Assembly: GCF_900169505.1 (NCBI RefSeq)
Contig: NZ_LT827021.1
Coordinates: 992,001-1,056,000, forward strand
Origin: Arabiibacter massiliensis
Lineage (GTDB): Bacteria > Actinomycetota > Coriobacteriia > Coriobacteriales > Eggerthellaceae
Reading direction: 5' to 3'
Length of the DNA stretch: 64,000 nt
The notes under the pieces: generated by a model
Told to the model about the DNA's origin: nothing
The model's database searches: none
Seen by the model: only the letters and a program-made list of their open reading frames with translations
Shown: piece by piece, positions 52,927 through 62,160 of the stretch
Position numbering within the stretch: the first letter of the stretch is position 1
Layout: each line of letters starts with the position of its first letter
Translations under genes and position numbers: made by a program

Positions 52927-54462
52927 ATGGACAGGAAGCGTTTCCTGCAAACCGGCCTCGTGGCCACCGCCGCTGCCGCCGCCTCTCTTGTCGGAATTGG
53001 ACAGGCGTTTGCCGCACCCGAGACAGAGAAAACGGGTGAAGAAGGCTTCGATGAGGTTGTGGACGTCATCGTGGTGGGAAGCGGCCTGGCGGGCACGGTT
53101 GCCGCCGTCACCGCCGCAGAGGCCGGCAGCACTACCCTGCTTTTGGAAAAGATGGACCAGCTTGGCGGTACCTCATCCGTGAGCGGGCTGAACTTCGCCT
53201 GCACGGGAAGCGAGGAGCAGGCCGCCGAAGGCATAGAGGATGACCCCGAGCTGCTCTATCAGGACATGAGGAAGGTGGCTGACGACTACGGCGACCCCGA
53301 ACTCGCGCGCATCGTCACGTCGAAGTCCGTCGAGTTCTACCGCTTCCTCACCGAACGAGGCGTCACCTTCAAGAAGTTCAAGAACGGCGGCGGTCACAGC
53401 GTGAAGCGCATCCTCTGGGCTGGCGGCGGGCGCTTTCTGCTCGACCCGCTCTACGAGCATGCCGCGCAGAACCTCTCCGACACGCTCGAGGCCAGAACGC
53501 GCTGCAAGGTGGACGATCTCGTCATGCGCGACGGTAAGGTAGTGGGCGTGGTCGCACGTCAGAACTACTCGTTTGACTACAGCGCGCCTGAAACCGATGA
53601 TGCGGAGAACACGAGCGGCCAAGCGCGGCGCATCGGGGCACGCAAGGGCGTCATCTTCGCGACCGGCGGCTATGCACGCGATAAAAACCTGCTACGCGCC
53701 GAAAGCGCTATCCTGGCGCAAGCCGATTCCATGACCAATCCCGGCGCCACCTCGGGCGCTATGAAGATGCTCGTGTCCCACGGCGCGCAGGCGGTGAACC
53801 TTTCGCTGTTCCGCCTGTCCTACCCCATCCCCACCGAGGACGTGTGCTGGGGCATGCTGGTGAACCCCGACGGCCAGCGTTTCGTAAATGAGCTGGGAAG
53901 CCGCAACGACCTGGGCGTCATCATCCTGAAGGAGATGTTGGAGCACGAAGGAAAGCCCCCGCTGCTCATGTACGACTCAAAGGGCATCGAGCTGTTCCGC
54001 GACAAACAGCGCTTAGAGATGTCGCTGGCCGGCAGGAACTTCAAGAACGGCAGCATGTACGCCTTCGATACCATCGATGAGATGGCCGAGCACTTCGGCT
54101 ATGACAAGCAAGTGCTCGCCGACGCAGTAGCCCGCTACAATGAGATGATCGATAAGGGAGTGGACGAAGACTTCGGCAAGGACATGACCGCCCTGAACGG
54201 AGCCGCGCTCAAGCAGCCGCCGTTCTACGGGATGAACCTCATCCCCAACAACAACTACACGCCGGGCGGCGTGCGCATCAACGTGTCGGGGCAGGTTCTT
54301 GACGAGAACGGCAGCCCCATCGACGGGCTCTATGCTGCAGGCGAGGCAACCGGGGGCGTGCATGGCGCGCAGCGACTCACCGCCTGCTCGTGTCCCGATT
54401 GCGGAGCCTTCGGCATGGTGTGCGGCACCGAGGTTTCCGCACGCGAGGCGTCGGAGCTGTAG
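52927..54462 (+). CDS. Exported FAD-dependent reductase, fumarate/urocanate-reductase-like, Tat-type signal
   Basis: The 511-residue protein begins MDRKRFLQTGLVATAAAAASL, a Tat-like signal in which the second Arg is Lys. The FAD motif is IVVGSGLAGTVAAVTAAEAG and the active-site region of the family follows: GQRFVNELGSRN (Arg of the GxRFxNE...TRD motif) and GEATGGVHGAQRL (substrate-contacting His and Arg). After it the usual GGN is replaced by TACSCPDCGAFG, with three cysteines. Family members reduce fumarate, urocanate, methacrylate or other enoates outside the membrane as respiratory acceptors. The substrate here is not known. It lies 46 bases after the tetraheme cytochrome gene and is followed by a terminator. 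Confidence 0.92.
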   Translation: MDRKRFLQTGLVATAAAAASLVGIGQAFAAPETEKTGEEGFDEVVDVIVVGSGLAGTVAAVTAAEAGSTTLLLEKMDQLGGTSSVSGLNFACTGSEEQAAEGIEDDPELLYQDMRKVADDYGDPELARIVTSKSVEFYRFLTERGVTFKKFKNGGGHSVKRILWAGGGRFLLDPLYEHAAQNLSDTLEARTRCKVDDLVMRDGKVVGVVARQNYSFDYSAPETDDAENTSGQARRIGARKGVIFATGGYARDKNLLRAESAILAQADSMTNPGATSGAMKMLVSHGAQAVNLSLFRLSYPIPTEDVCWGMLVNPDGQRFVNELGSRNDLGVIILKEMLEHEGKPPLLMYDSKGIELFRDKQRLEMSLAGRNFKNGSMYAFDTIDEMAEHFGYDKQVLADAVARYNEMIDKGVDEDFGKDMTALNGAALKQPPFYGMNLIPNNNYTPGGVRINVSGQVLDENGSPIDGLYAAGEATGGVHGAQRLTACSCPDCGAFGMVCGTEVSAREASEL

Positions 54463-54515
54463 GACGAGCGGCGGCGCCCTGGGAAACGGGCGCCGCCATT
54501 CCCTACGCTCAGCAG

Positions 54516-54540
54516 CCGCCCCTCCGCTCGGGGCGGTTTT
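54516..54540 (+). terminator. Intrinsic terminator of the cytochrome/reductase operon
   Basis: CCGCCCC and GGGGCGG form a stem around TCCGCTC, followed by TTTT. Confidence 0.88.
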
Positions 54541-54581
54541 GCTCTTTGTGCGCTTGTCGGGGAAATTCCCAGCAGAACGCG

Positions 54582-54587
54582 TATAAT
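54582..54587 (+). promoter_or_regulatory. -10 box before the DEAD-box helicase gene
   Basis: A perfect TATAAT lies about 135 bases upstream of the start codon, leaving a long 5' leader as is common for DEAD-box genes. No good -35 is seen at 17 bases. Confidence 0.45.
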
Positions 54588-54722
54588 GGCTGCTCGGCGC
54601 TCGGCGGGACTCCCGCTGCCGCGCCTCGATCTTCCGAAGATGCACGACGCGGCGGATCGAACCCCGCATCTGCAATCCGCGACGCGCCCGCGCGCCGCCC
54701 CGACACAGAAAACAGAGACATA

Positions 54723-56213
54723 ATGAAGCAATTCAACGAACTCGGCCTATCCGAGGCGGCCCTCCAGGCCGTCGCGCGCCTGGGCTACGAAGCGCCCACG
54801 CCCGTCCAGGAGCAGGCTATCCCGCTCGCACTCGTTGGCCGCGACCTCATCGCCGCCGCCAAGACCGGCACCGGAAAAACGGCGGCGTTCTCGCTGCCCT
54901 CCCTCGACAGGCTCGGCCACGCCAAGGGCGGCCAGGGCCCGCTCATGCTGGTGGTCACCCCCACGCGCGAGCTCGCGCAGCAGATCGGCGAGGTATGCGG
55001 CGCCATCGCCGTGTCCACGCACCACCGCATCCTCACCGTGGTGGGCGGCCTGTCCTACGAGCCGCAGATCTCCAAGCTCAAACACGGCGTGGACGTGCTT
55101 ATCGCCACGCCGGGGCGCCTCGTGGACCTCATGGAGCAGGGCGCGGTGCGCCTGGGCAGCGTGGAAGTGCTCGTGCTCGACGAGGCCGACCGCATGCTGG
55201 ACATGGGCTTCTGGCCGGCCATGAAGAAGATCATCGGCGCCACGCCCGCCACGCGCCAGACGCTGCTGTTCTCGGCCACCATCGACCGCTCCATCCAGGA
55301 CAGCGTGGGCAAGCTGCTGCACGACCCCGCCATGGTGGAGATCGCGCACAAGGGCGAGACGGCCGACACCGTGGAGCAGTACGTCATCCACACGCAGCAG
55401 ACGCTCAAGCCCGACCTGCTGAAAGCGCTGCTGGCCGAGAAGGGCGCCGAGCGCGTCATCGTGTTCGCGCGCACGCGCAGCCGCGCGGACTCCACGTGCC
55501 GACGCCTCAAGCGTGCGGGCTTCACCGTGGAGGCCATCCACTCCGACCGCAGCCAGAACCAGCGCCGGCGTGCGCTCGACAACTTCGCCGCCGGGCGCAC
55601 GAACGTGCTCGTGGCCACCGACGTGCTCGCGCGCGGCATCGACGTGGAGGAAGTGGACTACGTCGTGAACTACGACCTGCCCACCCAGCCCGAGGACTAC
55701 GTGCACCGCATCGGCCGCACGGGGCGCGCGGGCGCGGCCGGCTTCGCCGTGTCGTTCGTGAGCCCCGAGACCGCCGACGCGCTCGCCGACATCGAGAAGC
55801 TCATCAAACGCCCCATCCCCGAGATGGAGCTGGCCTCCTTCGACGCCGAGACGGCCGCCGCCGAGGCCGCTGCGCGCACCCAGCGCTCCGAGGCGCGCCG
55901 CGACCCGGAGATCAAGCAGGCCGCAAAGGAGCAGGCCGCGCGCGAGCGCAAGAAGGCGAAGGCCCGCGAGCAGGCGCAGGCCGAGCCGGCCGCTCCCGCC
56001 GCCGGGGCCAAGAAGCGCCGCAGCCCGAAGAAGCCCGCCGGCGTGCAGGGCGCGACTGCCAACCGCCCGCGTCCCGCTCAGCAGGCGAGGAAGCAGGGCG
56101 CCGGCCAGCCCGCCGCGGCTCCCAAGTCGCGCGGCGGCTCCGATCTGCGCCCCGGCCGCGCCCAGCGCGCCGCCAAGGACCAGCAGCGCAACCGCGGCGG
56201 CAAGCGGAGGTAG
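54723..56213 (+). CDS. DEAD-box RNA helicase
   Basis: The 496-residue protein has all core motifs: the Q motif (FNELGLSEAALQAVARLGYEAPTPVQEQAIP), AAKTGTGKT, TPTRELAQQ, DEADRML, SATI, ATDVLARGIDVEEVDYV and HRIGRTGR. The C-terminal about 120 residues are a basic Lys/Arg/Ala-rich tail (KKRRSPKKPAG), as in RhlE/CsdA-type helicases, and likely bind RNA. It would remodel RNA during ribosome assembly or decay. The ribosome site is weak. Confidence 0.94.
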   Translation: MKQFNELGLSEAALQAVARLGYEAPTPVQEQAIPLALVGRDLIAAAKTGTGKTAAFSLPSLDRLGHAKGGQGPLMLVVTPTRELAQQIGEVCGAIAVSTHHRILTVVGGLSYEPQISKLKHGVDVLIATPGRLVDLMEQGAVRLGSVEVLVLDEADRMLDMGFWPAMKKIIGATPATRQTLLFSATIDRSIQDSVGKLLHDPAMVEIAHKGETADTVEQYVIHTQQTLKPDLLKALLAEKGAERVIVFARTRSRADSTCRRLKRAGFTVEAIHSDRSQNQRRRALDNFAAGRTNVLVATDVLARGIDVEEVDYVVNYDLPTQPEDYVHRIGRTGRAGAAGFAVSFVSPETADALADIEKLIKRPIPEMELASFDAETAAAEAAARTQRSEARRDPEIKQAAKEQAARERKKAKAREQAQAEPAAPAAGAKKRRSPKKPAGVQGATANRPRPAQQARKQGAGQPAAAPKSRGGSDLRPGRAQRAAKDQQRNRGGKRR

Positions 56214-56228
56214 CCTACGCCTCCCCTT

Positions 56229-56345
56229 GTCATCCTGAGCGAGCGAAGCGAGTCGAAGGATCCCGTGCGGTGCCAGCTGGAAGCGTCACGGCTGGTGCCA
56301 AACGGGATCCTTCGACTACGGCTTTCGGCCTTCGCTCAGGATGAC
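56229..56345. repeat. GTCATCCTGAGCG palindromic repeat, single complete copy
   Basis: GTCATCCTGAGCGAGCGAAG opens the element and CGCTCAGGATGAC closes it. The central part shares GCGG, AGC and CACGGCTGG spacing with the copy at 1952. No tandem tail is present. It fills the space between the DEAD-box gene and the small membrane-protein gene. Confidence 0.9.
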
Positions 56346-56353
56346 AAGGGGCC

Positions 56354-56596
56354 CTATCCCAAGGGGTTCTTGTTCTGGTTGGCGGCCACGCGCAGGAAGC
56401 GCTTGGCCAGGGCGTAGAGGCCCGCGAGCACCACGAGCGCGCTGCCGGCCAGCAGCCATTCGCCCTGCAGAAGCTCCGCGATCAGGAAGAACAGCACGGC
56501 CGACGCGGCGAACAGCAGCGCCACCGCCAAAACGGCGATCGAAGCCGTGACCGCGATGCGCGTCCCGCGCCCCTCCTCACGCCCGATCTCCTCCAT
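56354..56596 (-). CDS. Small two-helix membrane protein
   Basis: The 80-residue product has a charged N-terminus (MEEIGREEGRGTR), two hydrophobic helices (IAVTASIAVLAVALLFAASAVLFFLIAELL and WLLAGSALVVLAGLYAL) and a short basic tail. No family is recognised. The start at ATG 56596 has GGGGTG upstream. It lies 29 bases after the DUF1667 gene and may be the third gene of that operon. Confidence 0.65.
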   Translation of the reverse strand: MEEIGREEGRGTRIAVTASIAVLAVALLFAASAVLFFLIAELLQGEWLLAGSALVVLAGLYALAKRFLRVAANQNKNPLG

Positions 56597-56625
56597 ACCC
56601 GGCACCCCTTCCCCTCGGTTCCGCC

Positions 56626-56997
56626 TCAGGATACGCTCTTCGTGGCGATGACGGGCACGCCGGTTCCGCACACGTCCTCGATCAGCCGCTCGCCGGCGGC
56701 GACGGGCGCCTCCGGCCGGAGCGCGGCGATGGCGGCCAGCACGTCGCGCATGCGGTCCTTCGGCACGGGACGGGCGGTCTTCACGCTCACGGGCTCGAGG
56801 CACCCGGCCGCGCACACGACCGCCGTCACCATGCGCTCGGGGGCCACGGCCTCCTGCGCGGCGTAGTCGGCACCGCGCTTGCACGTGTGCCCGCTCACCT
56901 CGGCCACCGCCCCGGACTCGTCGAAGGACACCTCGATCGAGCAGCCCAGCGGGCAGCAGATGCAGGTGAACGTTGCCACGTCGGTTGCGAACTGCAT
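56626..56997 (-). CDS. DUF1667 protein (cysteine-rich partner of the GlpO-like oxidoreductase)
   Basis: The 123-residue protein begins with FTCICCPLGCSIEV and contains HTCKRGADYA and a later VVCAAGCLEPVSVKT, the DUF1667 pattern with conserved cysteines that probably bind an Fe-S cluster. In Firmicutes and Thermotogae this domain follows genes for a GlpO-like FAD protein and an NAD(P)H:FAD oxidoreductase, as here. Its ATG shares a base with the upstream stop (TAATG). Confidence 0.92.
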   Translation of the reverse strand: MQFATDVATFTCICCPLGCSIEVSFDESGAVAEVSGHTCKRGADYAAQEAVAPERMVTAVVCAAGCLEPVSVKTARPVPKDRMRDVLAAIAALRPEAPVAAGERLIEDVCGTGVPVIATKSVS

Positions 56998-59939
56998 TAC
57001 TCGGCACCTCCCCCGGCCATGCCCGTCGCCGCAGCCGGGCGCGCGGCGACCGCCTCGTCGCGGCCCTCCACGCGCACGCGCGCCGAGGCGAGCCCGGCGA
57101 ACTCACCGGCCGCGAGCTTGATCTGCACCATCTCTGCGGGGACGGCCACCATGGTCTTCGCCCGCTTGAGCTCGCGCACGCGCCCGGCCTCGTCGACGCC
57201 CTCCACGAAGAAGCGCGGGTTGCGCACGGCGCGCGAGACGCGCAGCGACAGCGTGACGGACTCGTCGGCCGGCGTCGCGGCGTCCACGGCCTGGGGAACC
57301 ACGTAGCGCACGCCCTCGCCGGCCGTCACGGGCACGGCCGCCCGCGCTCCGGCCCCCTCGCCCGCCGCGACTCGCCTCGCGTGCGCGGCCGCCGCGGCTC
57401 CCGCGCGCTGGCCCTCCTCGGAGGCGTGGTCGACCAGGTCGTGCACGTGCAGCGCGTTGCCGCAGGCGAACACGCCGGCGACGTCCGTCTCCAGGCGGTT
57501 GTCCACGCGCGCGCCGCCCGTGACGGCGTCAAGCGGCACGCCTGCCGTCTTCGCCAGCTCGTTCTCCGGCAGAAGGCCCACTGACAGCAGCAGCGCGTCG
57601 CAGGGCACGCGGCGCTCGGTGCCGGGGATCACCTGGATCGTGTCGGGGTCCACCTCGGACACGTACACGGCCGAAAGGCGCCCCTCGCCCTCCAGGCGCG
57701 TGACCGTGCGGCTGAGGTGCAGCGGGATGCCGAAGTCATCGAGGCACTGCACGACGTTGCGGCGCAGGCCCGACGGGTGCGGCATGAGCTCGTAGACGCC
57801 CTCGACCTCGGCGCCCTGCGAGGCGAGGCGGCGCGCCATGATGAGGCCGATGTCGCCCGAGCCCAGGATGACGGCGCGCCGTCCGGGCAGGCATCCCTGC
57901 AGGTTCATGAAGTTCTGCGCGCTGCCGGCCGAGAACACGCCCGACGGGCGGCTGCCCGCCACGTTGAGCGCGCCGAGACCCCGCTCGCGCGAGCCGGTGG
58001 CCAGCACGACGGAGCGAGCGCGAATCGCGCGGGCGCCGTGCTCGTCCACGACATGGACGACGAGGGGCCCGCCCTCCTGCGGCGCGGCCTCGAGCGAGAC
58101 GGCCGAGGCGCTCGGCAGCACGTCGACGCCTTCAAGCGCGTCGATCTCGCGCTCGGCGTACTCGGGGCCGGTGAGCTCCTCGCCGAAACGGTGCAGGCCG
58201 AAGCCGTTGTGCACGCACTGCTTGAGGATGCCCCCGAGGCGCGCCTCGCGGTCGATCAAGACCACGCGCGCGCCCTCGACGGCCGCCGCCTGGGCCGCGG
58301 CGATGCCGGCAGCGCCGCCTCCGGCCACCGCGACGTCGTAGACCTCGGAGCCGTCCTCGGCCTCGGAGCCGTCCTCGGCCGCCCGCTCCGGATGCGCGGC
58401 ACGACCGGCCAGCTCCACGTAGTCGGGACGCGCGGCGGCCACCACCGGCGATCCCGGCAGACGCTTGTCCAAACGGTCGGGCACCACGCCCGCCTCGCGC
58501 GCGACGATGCGCGCGATCTCCGGCGAGCAGAACCCCGCGTGGCAGCGGCCCATCATCGCGCGCGTGCGCCACTTGAGCGCGTCGAGCGAGAGCACCGGCA
58601 GGGGCCCGTGCAGGGCGCGCACGATCTCGGCCTCGGTCACCTCGCAGCAGCGGCACACGATGCGCCCGGCGCGCGGATCGGCCGCCACGGCTGCGGCGCG
58701 CTCTCCTTCAGCCTGGTCGCAGAAGGGCTTCTCGCGCTCGCGGCGCGGCTCGAACCCCGGATTCTCCCGCGCGCCCAGCTGCTCTGCTATGCTTGCCGCC
58801 ACATGCGCGCCCACCGCCGGGGCCGACGTGAGGCCCGGCGAGTCGAAGCAGGCGATGTTGAAGAAGCCCGGCGCGTCGTCGGGCTCGCCGATGACGAAGT
58901 CGCCGCCCTCGGCAGCCGAGGCGCGCAGGCCCGCGAAGTTCGTGATGAGCCCGCGCGAGCCCGCCTCGGGCCACGTGCGGCGCGCCTCCTCCAGCACGAA
59001 GCGCAGGCCCTCGGCGCTCGTGGAGACGTCGGCCTTGCTCGCCTGCTCCACCGCGTTGGGGCCGACGAGGAGGTTGCCGTGCACGGTAGGCGTGACGAGC
59101 ACGCCCTTGCCGGCCGACGAGGGCGCCTGGAACATCGTGCGCTCGAAGCGCGCGCCCAAGTCGGTGTCGTAGAGGCAGTATTCGCCGCGCCGCGCGACGA
59201 TGCGCAGCCTGCGCTCGCTCACGCAGTTGTTGAGCTCGTCGGCGAAGACGCCAGCCGCGTTCACCACGGCCCGCGCGGCGAACCGGCGGCCCGTGGACGT
59301 GGACACCAGGTAGCGCAGCGGGACGCGCGGCGCGTCCTGGGCGCTGGCGGCGGCGGGCTCGAGCGCGGCGGCCTCGGCGGCCGAGAGGCGCGCGATAGAC
59401 GTCACGCGCTCGCCGAAGCGCACGTCGGCGCCGTGGACCGCGGCCTGCTCGAGCGCGAAGAGCGCCACCTCGTAGGGGTCGCAGATGCCCCCCGTCTCGG
59501 CCAAGAGCGCCCCGCGCACGAGCGGGCTCACGTGCGGCTCGAGCGCGCGGACGGCGGCCGCGTCGATCTCGCGCACGCCTTCAACGCCGTTGCGCGCGGC
59601 CCGCGCGACGAGGGCGCGCACGCTGGCCAGCTCCTCGTCCGAGAACGCCAGCACGAGCGAGCCGTTGCGCCGGTAGGAGAACCCCAGCTCGTCGGCCCAG
59701 CGCGGGAACAGGTGCGAGCCCTCCACGTTGAAGCGCGCCTTGAGGGTGCCGGGCAGCGGGTCGTGCCCGGCGTGGACGATGCCCGAGTTCGCGCGCGACG
59801 CCCCGCAGGCCACGTCGTTTCCCGCTTCGAGCACCGTGACGGAAAGGCGCCAGCGCGCCAGCTCGCGGGCCGCCGCAGCGCCCGCCACGCCGGCGCCCGC
59901 CACCACGACGTCGGCCGCATGCATCATGTTCGTATCCAT
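56997..59939 (-). CDS. Fused GlpO-like FAD dehydrogenase, [2Fe-2S] BFD domain and pyridine nucleotide oxidoreductase
   Basis: Residues about 8-410 are a DAO/GlpO-type FAD domain ([20 protein letters not shown], then [11 protein letters not shown]). Residues about 428-470 contain [11 protein letters not shown] and CHAGFC, the four cysteines of a BFD-like [2Fe-2S] domain. From about 535 a second flavoprotein follows ([61 protein letters not shown]). Elsewhere these are usually two separate genes followed by DUF1667. The 980-residue fusion would pass electrons from glycerol 3-phosphate, or a similar hydroxy acid, to a pyridine nucleotide or the reverse. The substrate is not certain. The start at 59939 has no strong ribosome site; 59927 is an alternative. 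Confidence 0.9.
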   Translation of the reverse strand: MDTNMMHAADVVVAGAGVAGAAAARELARWRLSVTVLEAGNDVACGASRANSGIVHAGHDPLPGTLKARFNVEGSHLFPRWADELGFSYRRNGSLVLAFSDEELASVRALVARAARNGVEGVREIDAAAVRALEPHVSPLVRGALLAETGGICDPYEVALFALEQAAVHGADVRFGERVTSIARLSAAEAAALEPAAASAQDAPRVPLRYLVSTSTGRRFAARAVVNAAGVFADELNNCVSERRLRIVARRGEYCLYDTDLGARFERTMFQAPSSAGKGVLVTPTVHGNLLVGPNAVEQASKADVSTSAEGLRFVLEEARRTWPEAGSRGLITNFAGLRASAAEGGDFVIGEPDDAPGFFNIACFDSPGLTSAPAVGAHVAASIAEQLGARENPGFEPRREREKPFCDQAEGERAAAVAADPRAGRIVCRCCEVTEAEIVRALHGPLPVLSLDALKWRTRAMMGRCHAGFCSPEIARIVAREAGVVPDRLDKRLPGSPVVAAARPDYVELAGRAAHPERAAEDGSEAEDGSEVYDVAVAGGGAAGIAAAQAAAVEGARVVLIDREARLGGILKQCVHNGFGLHRFGEELTGPEYAEREIDALEGVDVLPSASAVSLEAAPQEGGPLVVHVVDEHGARAIRARSVVLATGSRERGLGALNVAGSRPSGVFSAGSAQNFMNLQGCLPGRRAVILGSGDIGLIMARRLASQGAEVEGVYELMPHPSGLRRNVVQCLDDFGIPLHLSRTVTRLEGEGRLSAVYVSEVDPDTIQVIPGTERRVPCDALLLSVGLLPENELAKTAGVPLDAVTGGARVDNRLETDVAGVFACGNALHVHDLVDHASEEGQRAGAAAAAHARRVAAGEGAGARAAVPVTAGEGVRYVVPQAVDAATPADESVTLSLRVSRAVRNPRFFVEGVDEAGRVRELKRAKTMVAVPAEMVQIKLAAGEFAGLASARVRVEGRDEAVAARPAAATGMAGGGAE

Positions 59940-60039
59940 GTCGTTCAGCTTACTATTTATCCCCGTTGGGCGAAAGGGTGCACACGCAAACAGCGAAGCG
60001 GAGTATCGTTAGGGGCAACGAAGCGACGAAAGGATCGAC

Positions 60040-60396
60040 ATGAGGATAGCGGTGGCTAGCGAGGGGCTGAAGGTATCCCCCTATTTCGGACACTGCTCCA
60101 GCTTCACCTGCTACAAGATTGAACGCGGCATGATCGTGGAATGCCAGAACATGCCGAATCCGGGCCTGGCCTCCCCCAAGCTCGCGGCGGTCCTGTGCGA
60201 CCTGGACGTGCGCGTGCTCATAGCGGGCTCCATCGAGCGCGAGGCGGCCGACGCGCTGCGCGCCGAGAGCATCGAAGTGATCCCCAACGAGAAGGGCACC
60301 GCCCGCGCGGCCGCCGAGGCCTTCCTCGCGCGCACCCTCACAGGCACGGACGAATGGCACGGCGAAGAAGAAGGCCGCAACGTCTGCGAGGCGTGA
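60040..60396 (+). CDS. NifX/NifB-type dinitrogenase cofactor-binding domain protein
   Basis: The 118-residue protein matches the dinitrogenase iron-molybdenum cofactor-binding family: MRIAVASEGLKVSPYFGHCSSFTCYKIE, then LAAVLCDLDVRVLIAGSIEREAADAL. Stand-alone members occur in anaerobes without nitrogenase, and some bind metal-sulfur clusters. GAAAGGAT precedes the ATG. It is divergent from the fused oxidoreductase gene with 100 bases between. Confidence 0.88.
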   Translation: MRIAVASEGLKVSPYFGHCSSFTCYKIERGMIVECQNMPNPGLASPKLAAVLCDLDVRVLIAGSIEREAADALRAESIEVIPNEKGTARAAAEAFLARTLTGTDEWHGEEEGRNVCEA

Positions 60397-60401
60397 CAAA
60401 A

Positions 60402-60451
60402 GGACGGGGATATCGTCACGCTCCCCCGAGAACGTGACGATATCCCCGTCC
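60402..60451. repeat. Palindromic repeat interrupted by the insertion sequence
   Basis: GGACGGGGATATCGTCACG (60402-60420) and its exact reverse complement (60433-60451) form a 19-bp stem. The base of the stem continues as GGCGTGACAAA at about 60391-60400 on the left. Its partner on the right, TTTGTCACGCC at 62094-62104, lies beyond the insertion sequence. It can act as a terminator for the NifX-like gene. Confidence 0.85.
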
Positions 60452-60496
60452 CTCATATGCCCATCGAGTTGTCAAGTGCGAATTTTGACATAGGTC

Positions 60497-60530
60497 GGCC
60501 TACCTCAGGTAGCTACTCCTGAGGTAGGCC
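60497..60530. other. 13-bp hairpin in the non-coding end of the IS, possible part of a bridge RNA
   Basis: GGCCTACCTCAGG and CCTGAGGTAGGCC pair perfectly around TAGCTACT. The position, near the end of the element and outside the transposase gene, fits either a terminator or a bridge-RNA stem. Confidence 0.4.
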
Positions 60531-60817
60531 TCATCGAATCTGCTTGAGGCTTTAAGACATGTGCATATCCTGCGTGCGGGAGCTTTGGCTCTCGATCATA
60601 CGGACGCTCAAACGGGTTCACTCTCATATCCTTGAATACGGCTATGCAGCCGCTCATATTTCGATTCTTCTGTGTCAGGCAGTGTCGCTTATCTTTTACG
60701 GGGAAGTCTTTGTCCGCATGTTTTCGATGCGCGGGACGGTCGCGAGTTACCTGTGCCTGTTCGAGTCCGTGCTCCAAGCAGATGGGATGTCTTTAGAGAA
60801 TGCGCCGCATGTCGGCG

Positions 60818-61954
60818 CTACGCATTCGCCTGCTCTTTCTCGATCGCGCATCCTATGACCCAGATCCAGCGGACAAGCTCGTTTACGACGGCGACCTTGG
60901 CCTTGTTGGCGTTTGCGCCGCAGGTTCGAAGGTGAGTGTAGCGCTCATAGAGACGGGCATTTGCCTTGGCCGCAATCGCCTGCACGGCGCCCGATACGCC
61001 TATCCCCTCGGGCACCGCCTTGCGACCGGACTTCCATGCGGCGATCCCCGAATACCCCTCTATAAGCGCTCGTCTTAAGTGCTTGTTGCCGGCCTTCGTT
61101 ATGTGGCCGTGGCTTTCCGCAGGCCCGCTTGAGCCGTTTGAAGGGATCGTTCCAAGCCAGCACGACGTCTTGCGCCCCGTGTCGAAGCGGCTGAAGAGGC
61201 CGAACTCCACACGTGCGAGCATCGCGTTTTCCACCTCGATGCCCTTGAGCAAAGTGAGCGCGTCGATGTAGGGCTTGTGCTCGGAGCTCCCGGCCAGCTC
61301 GCGCACGAGCGCCTTGAGCTCTTTGACTTCTCGGCATGCGTCCCTCACCTGCCGCCTGTAGGCCTCGAAGGTCTTTTCAGCGGAGATCTCCTGGAATGCT
61401 ATGTTGTTGAGCCATGCATCGAACTCCCGCGTCCAGGCTTTCTTGGCCCTGCCGGCCTTCGTCTTTTCGCACCATACGCGTCCGTGACGCTGCAAGAAGG
61501 CGAGCAGGCGCTGCTTGGCATGCTTGGCGGCGTCGACCGCGGCGCGGTAGGCGCGCACGAGATCGCGCTCCGCCTCGGTCTTCTCATCGGGGATCCAGAC
61601 GGTCGTGTAGTCGGAGGCGGGGTTGGCGACCTCTCTTAAGATCGCCTTGGCGTCGAGCTTGTCGCACTTGTGCTGCTTGTCCTTGGTCGATTTCGGCAGC
61701 GTGGATACCGCGATGACGTCGCAGGCGAAGCCGAGCACGGTGAGCTCGCGCGCCATCCAAAAGCCCGTGCAGCCGCTCTCGTAGGCGCTGTACACGGGCT
61801 GCGGGAGTGTCCCGAGCCACTCGGCGACGTCTGCGGCGCTCGGGCAGCCGGTGAAGGTCTTCCTGAAGTGCTCGCCGGTCTCGATGTTCATTGCCTGTGC
61901 GTCGATTGAACGCGCATGCACATCCATGCCCACATACGTTGTATACTTGCCCAT
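60818..61954 (-). CDS. IS110-family transposase (DEDD recombinase)
   Basis: The 378-residue protein begins MGKYTTYVGMDVHARSIDAQAM with the RuvC-like first Asp of the DEDD site. It contains YESGCTGFW, DKLDAKAILR, and in the C-terminal Tnp domain LLKGIEVENAMLARVEFGLF, then WLGTIPSNGSSG and GNKHLRRALIEGYSGIA with the Ser region. Length and motifs are complete, so it may be active. I chose ATG 61954 with GAGGGG upstream; the longer frame to 62005 extends toward the element's end without a ribosome site. Confidence 0.93.
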   Translation of the reverse strand: MGKYTTYVGMDVHARSIDAQAMNIETGEHFRKTFTGCPSAADVAEWLGTLPQPVYSAYESGCTGFWMARELTVLGFACDVIAVSTLPKSTKDKQHKCDKLDAKAILREVANPASDYTTVWIPDEKTEAERDLVRAYRAAVDAAKHAKQRLLAFLQRHGRVWCEKTKAGRAKKAWTREFDAWLNNIAFQEISAEKTFEAYRRQVRDACREVKELKALVRELAGSSEHKPYIDALTLLKGIEVENAMLARVEFGLFSRFDTGRKTSCWLGTIPSNGSSGPAESHGHITKAGNKHLRRALIEGYSGIAAWKSGRKAVPEGIGVSGAVQAIAAKANARLYERYTHLRTCGANANKAKVAVVNELVRWIWVIGCAIEKEQANA

Positions 61955-62115
61955 CGGGAAGCCCCTCTCTTGTTTGTGGCTCTGACAGCCAGGTTGTTGG
62001 ACCATCCCGATGTTAATCCACGTGCCCTAAGAGGCAAAGCGAAATAACAAGCGGGGCTTCCTTGCCTGTCCGTCACTCGATGGGCATATCGTCTTTGTCA
62101 CGCCCTCATCACGCA

Positions 62116-62147
62116 CGAAGGCCCCGCGAGCGCTCGCGGGGCCTTCG
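62116..62147 (-). terminator. Perfect palindromic terminator after rplT
   Basis: CGAAGGCCCCGCGAGC and GCTCGCGGGGCCTTCG form a 16-bp stem 14 bases beyond the rplT stop. The U-run is absent on the minus strand (TGCGTG), so its strength rests on the stem. Confidence 0.7.
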
Positions 62148-62160
62148 TCAACCTGAGGGG

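Larger units (their letters stand above)
60455..62089. mobile_element. IS110/IS1111-type insertion sequence with 15-bp inverted ends
   Basis: The ends ATATGCCCATCGAGT (60455-60469) and ACTCGATGGGCATAT (62075-62089) are perfect inverted repeats. The 1.6-kb element holds one transposase gene on the minus strand, with 120 bases before it and a 348-base non-coding stretch after it. Long downstream non-coding ends and inverted repeats are features of the IS1111 subgroup, where a bridge RNA is encoded in the non-coding end. That stretch contains a perfect hairpin (60497-60509 with 60518-60530). I cannot define the bridge RNA itself. Confidence 0.75.
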
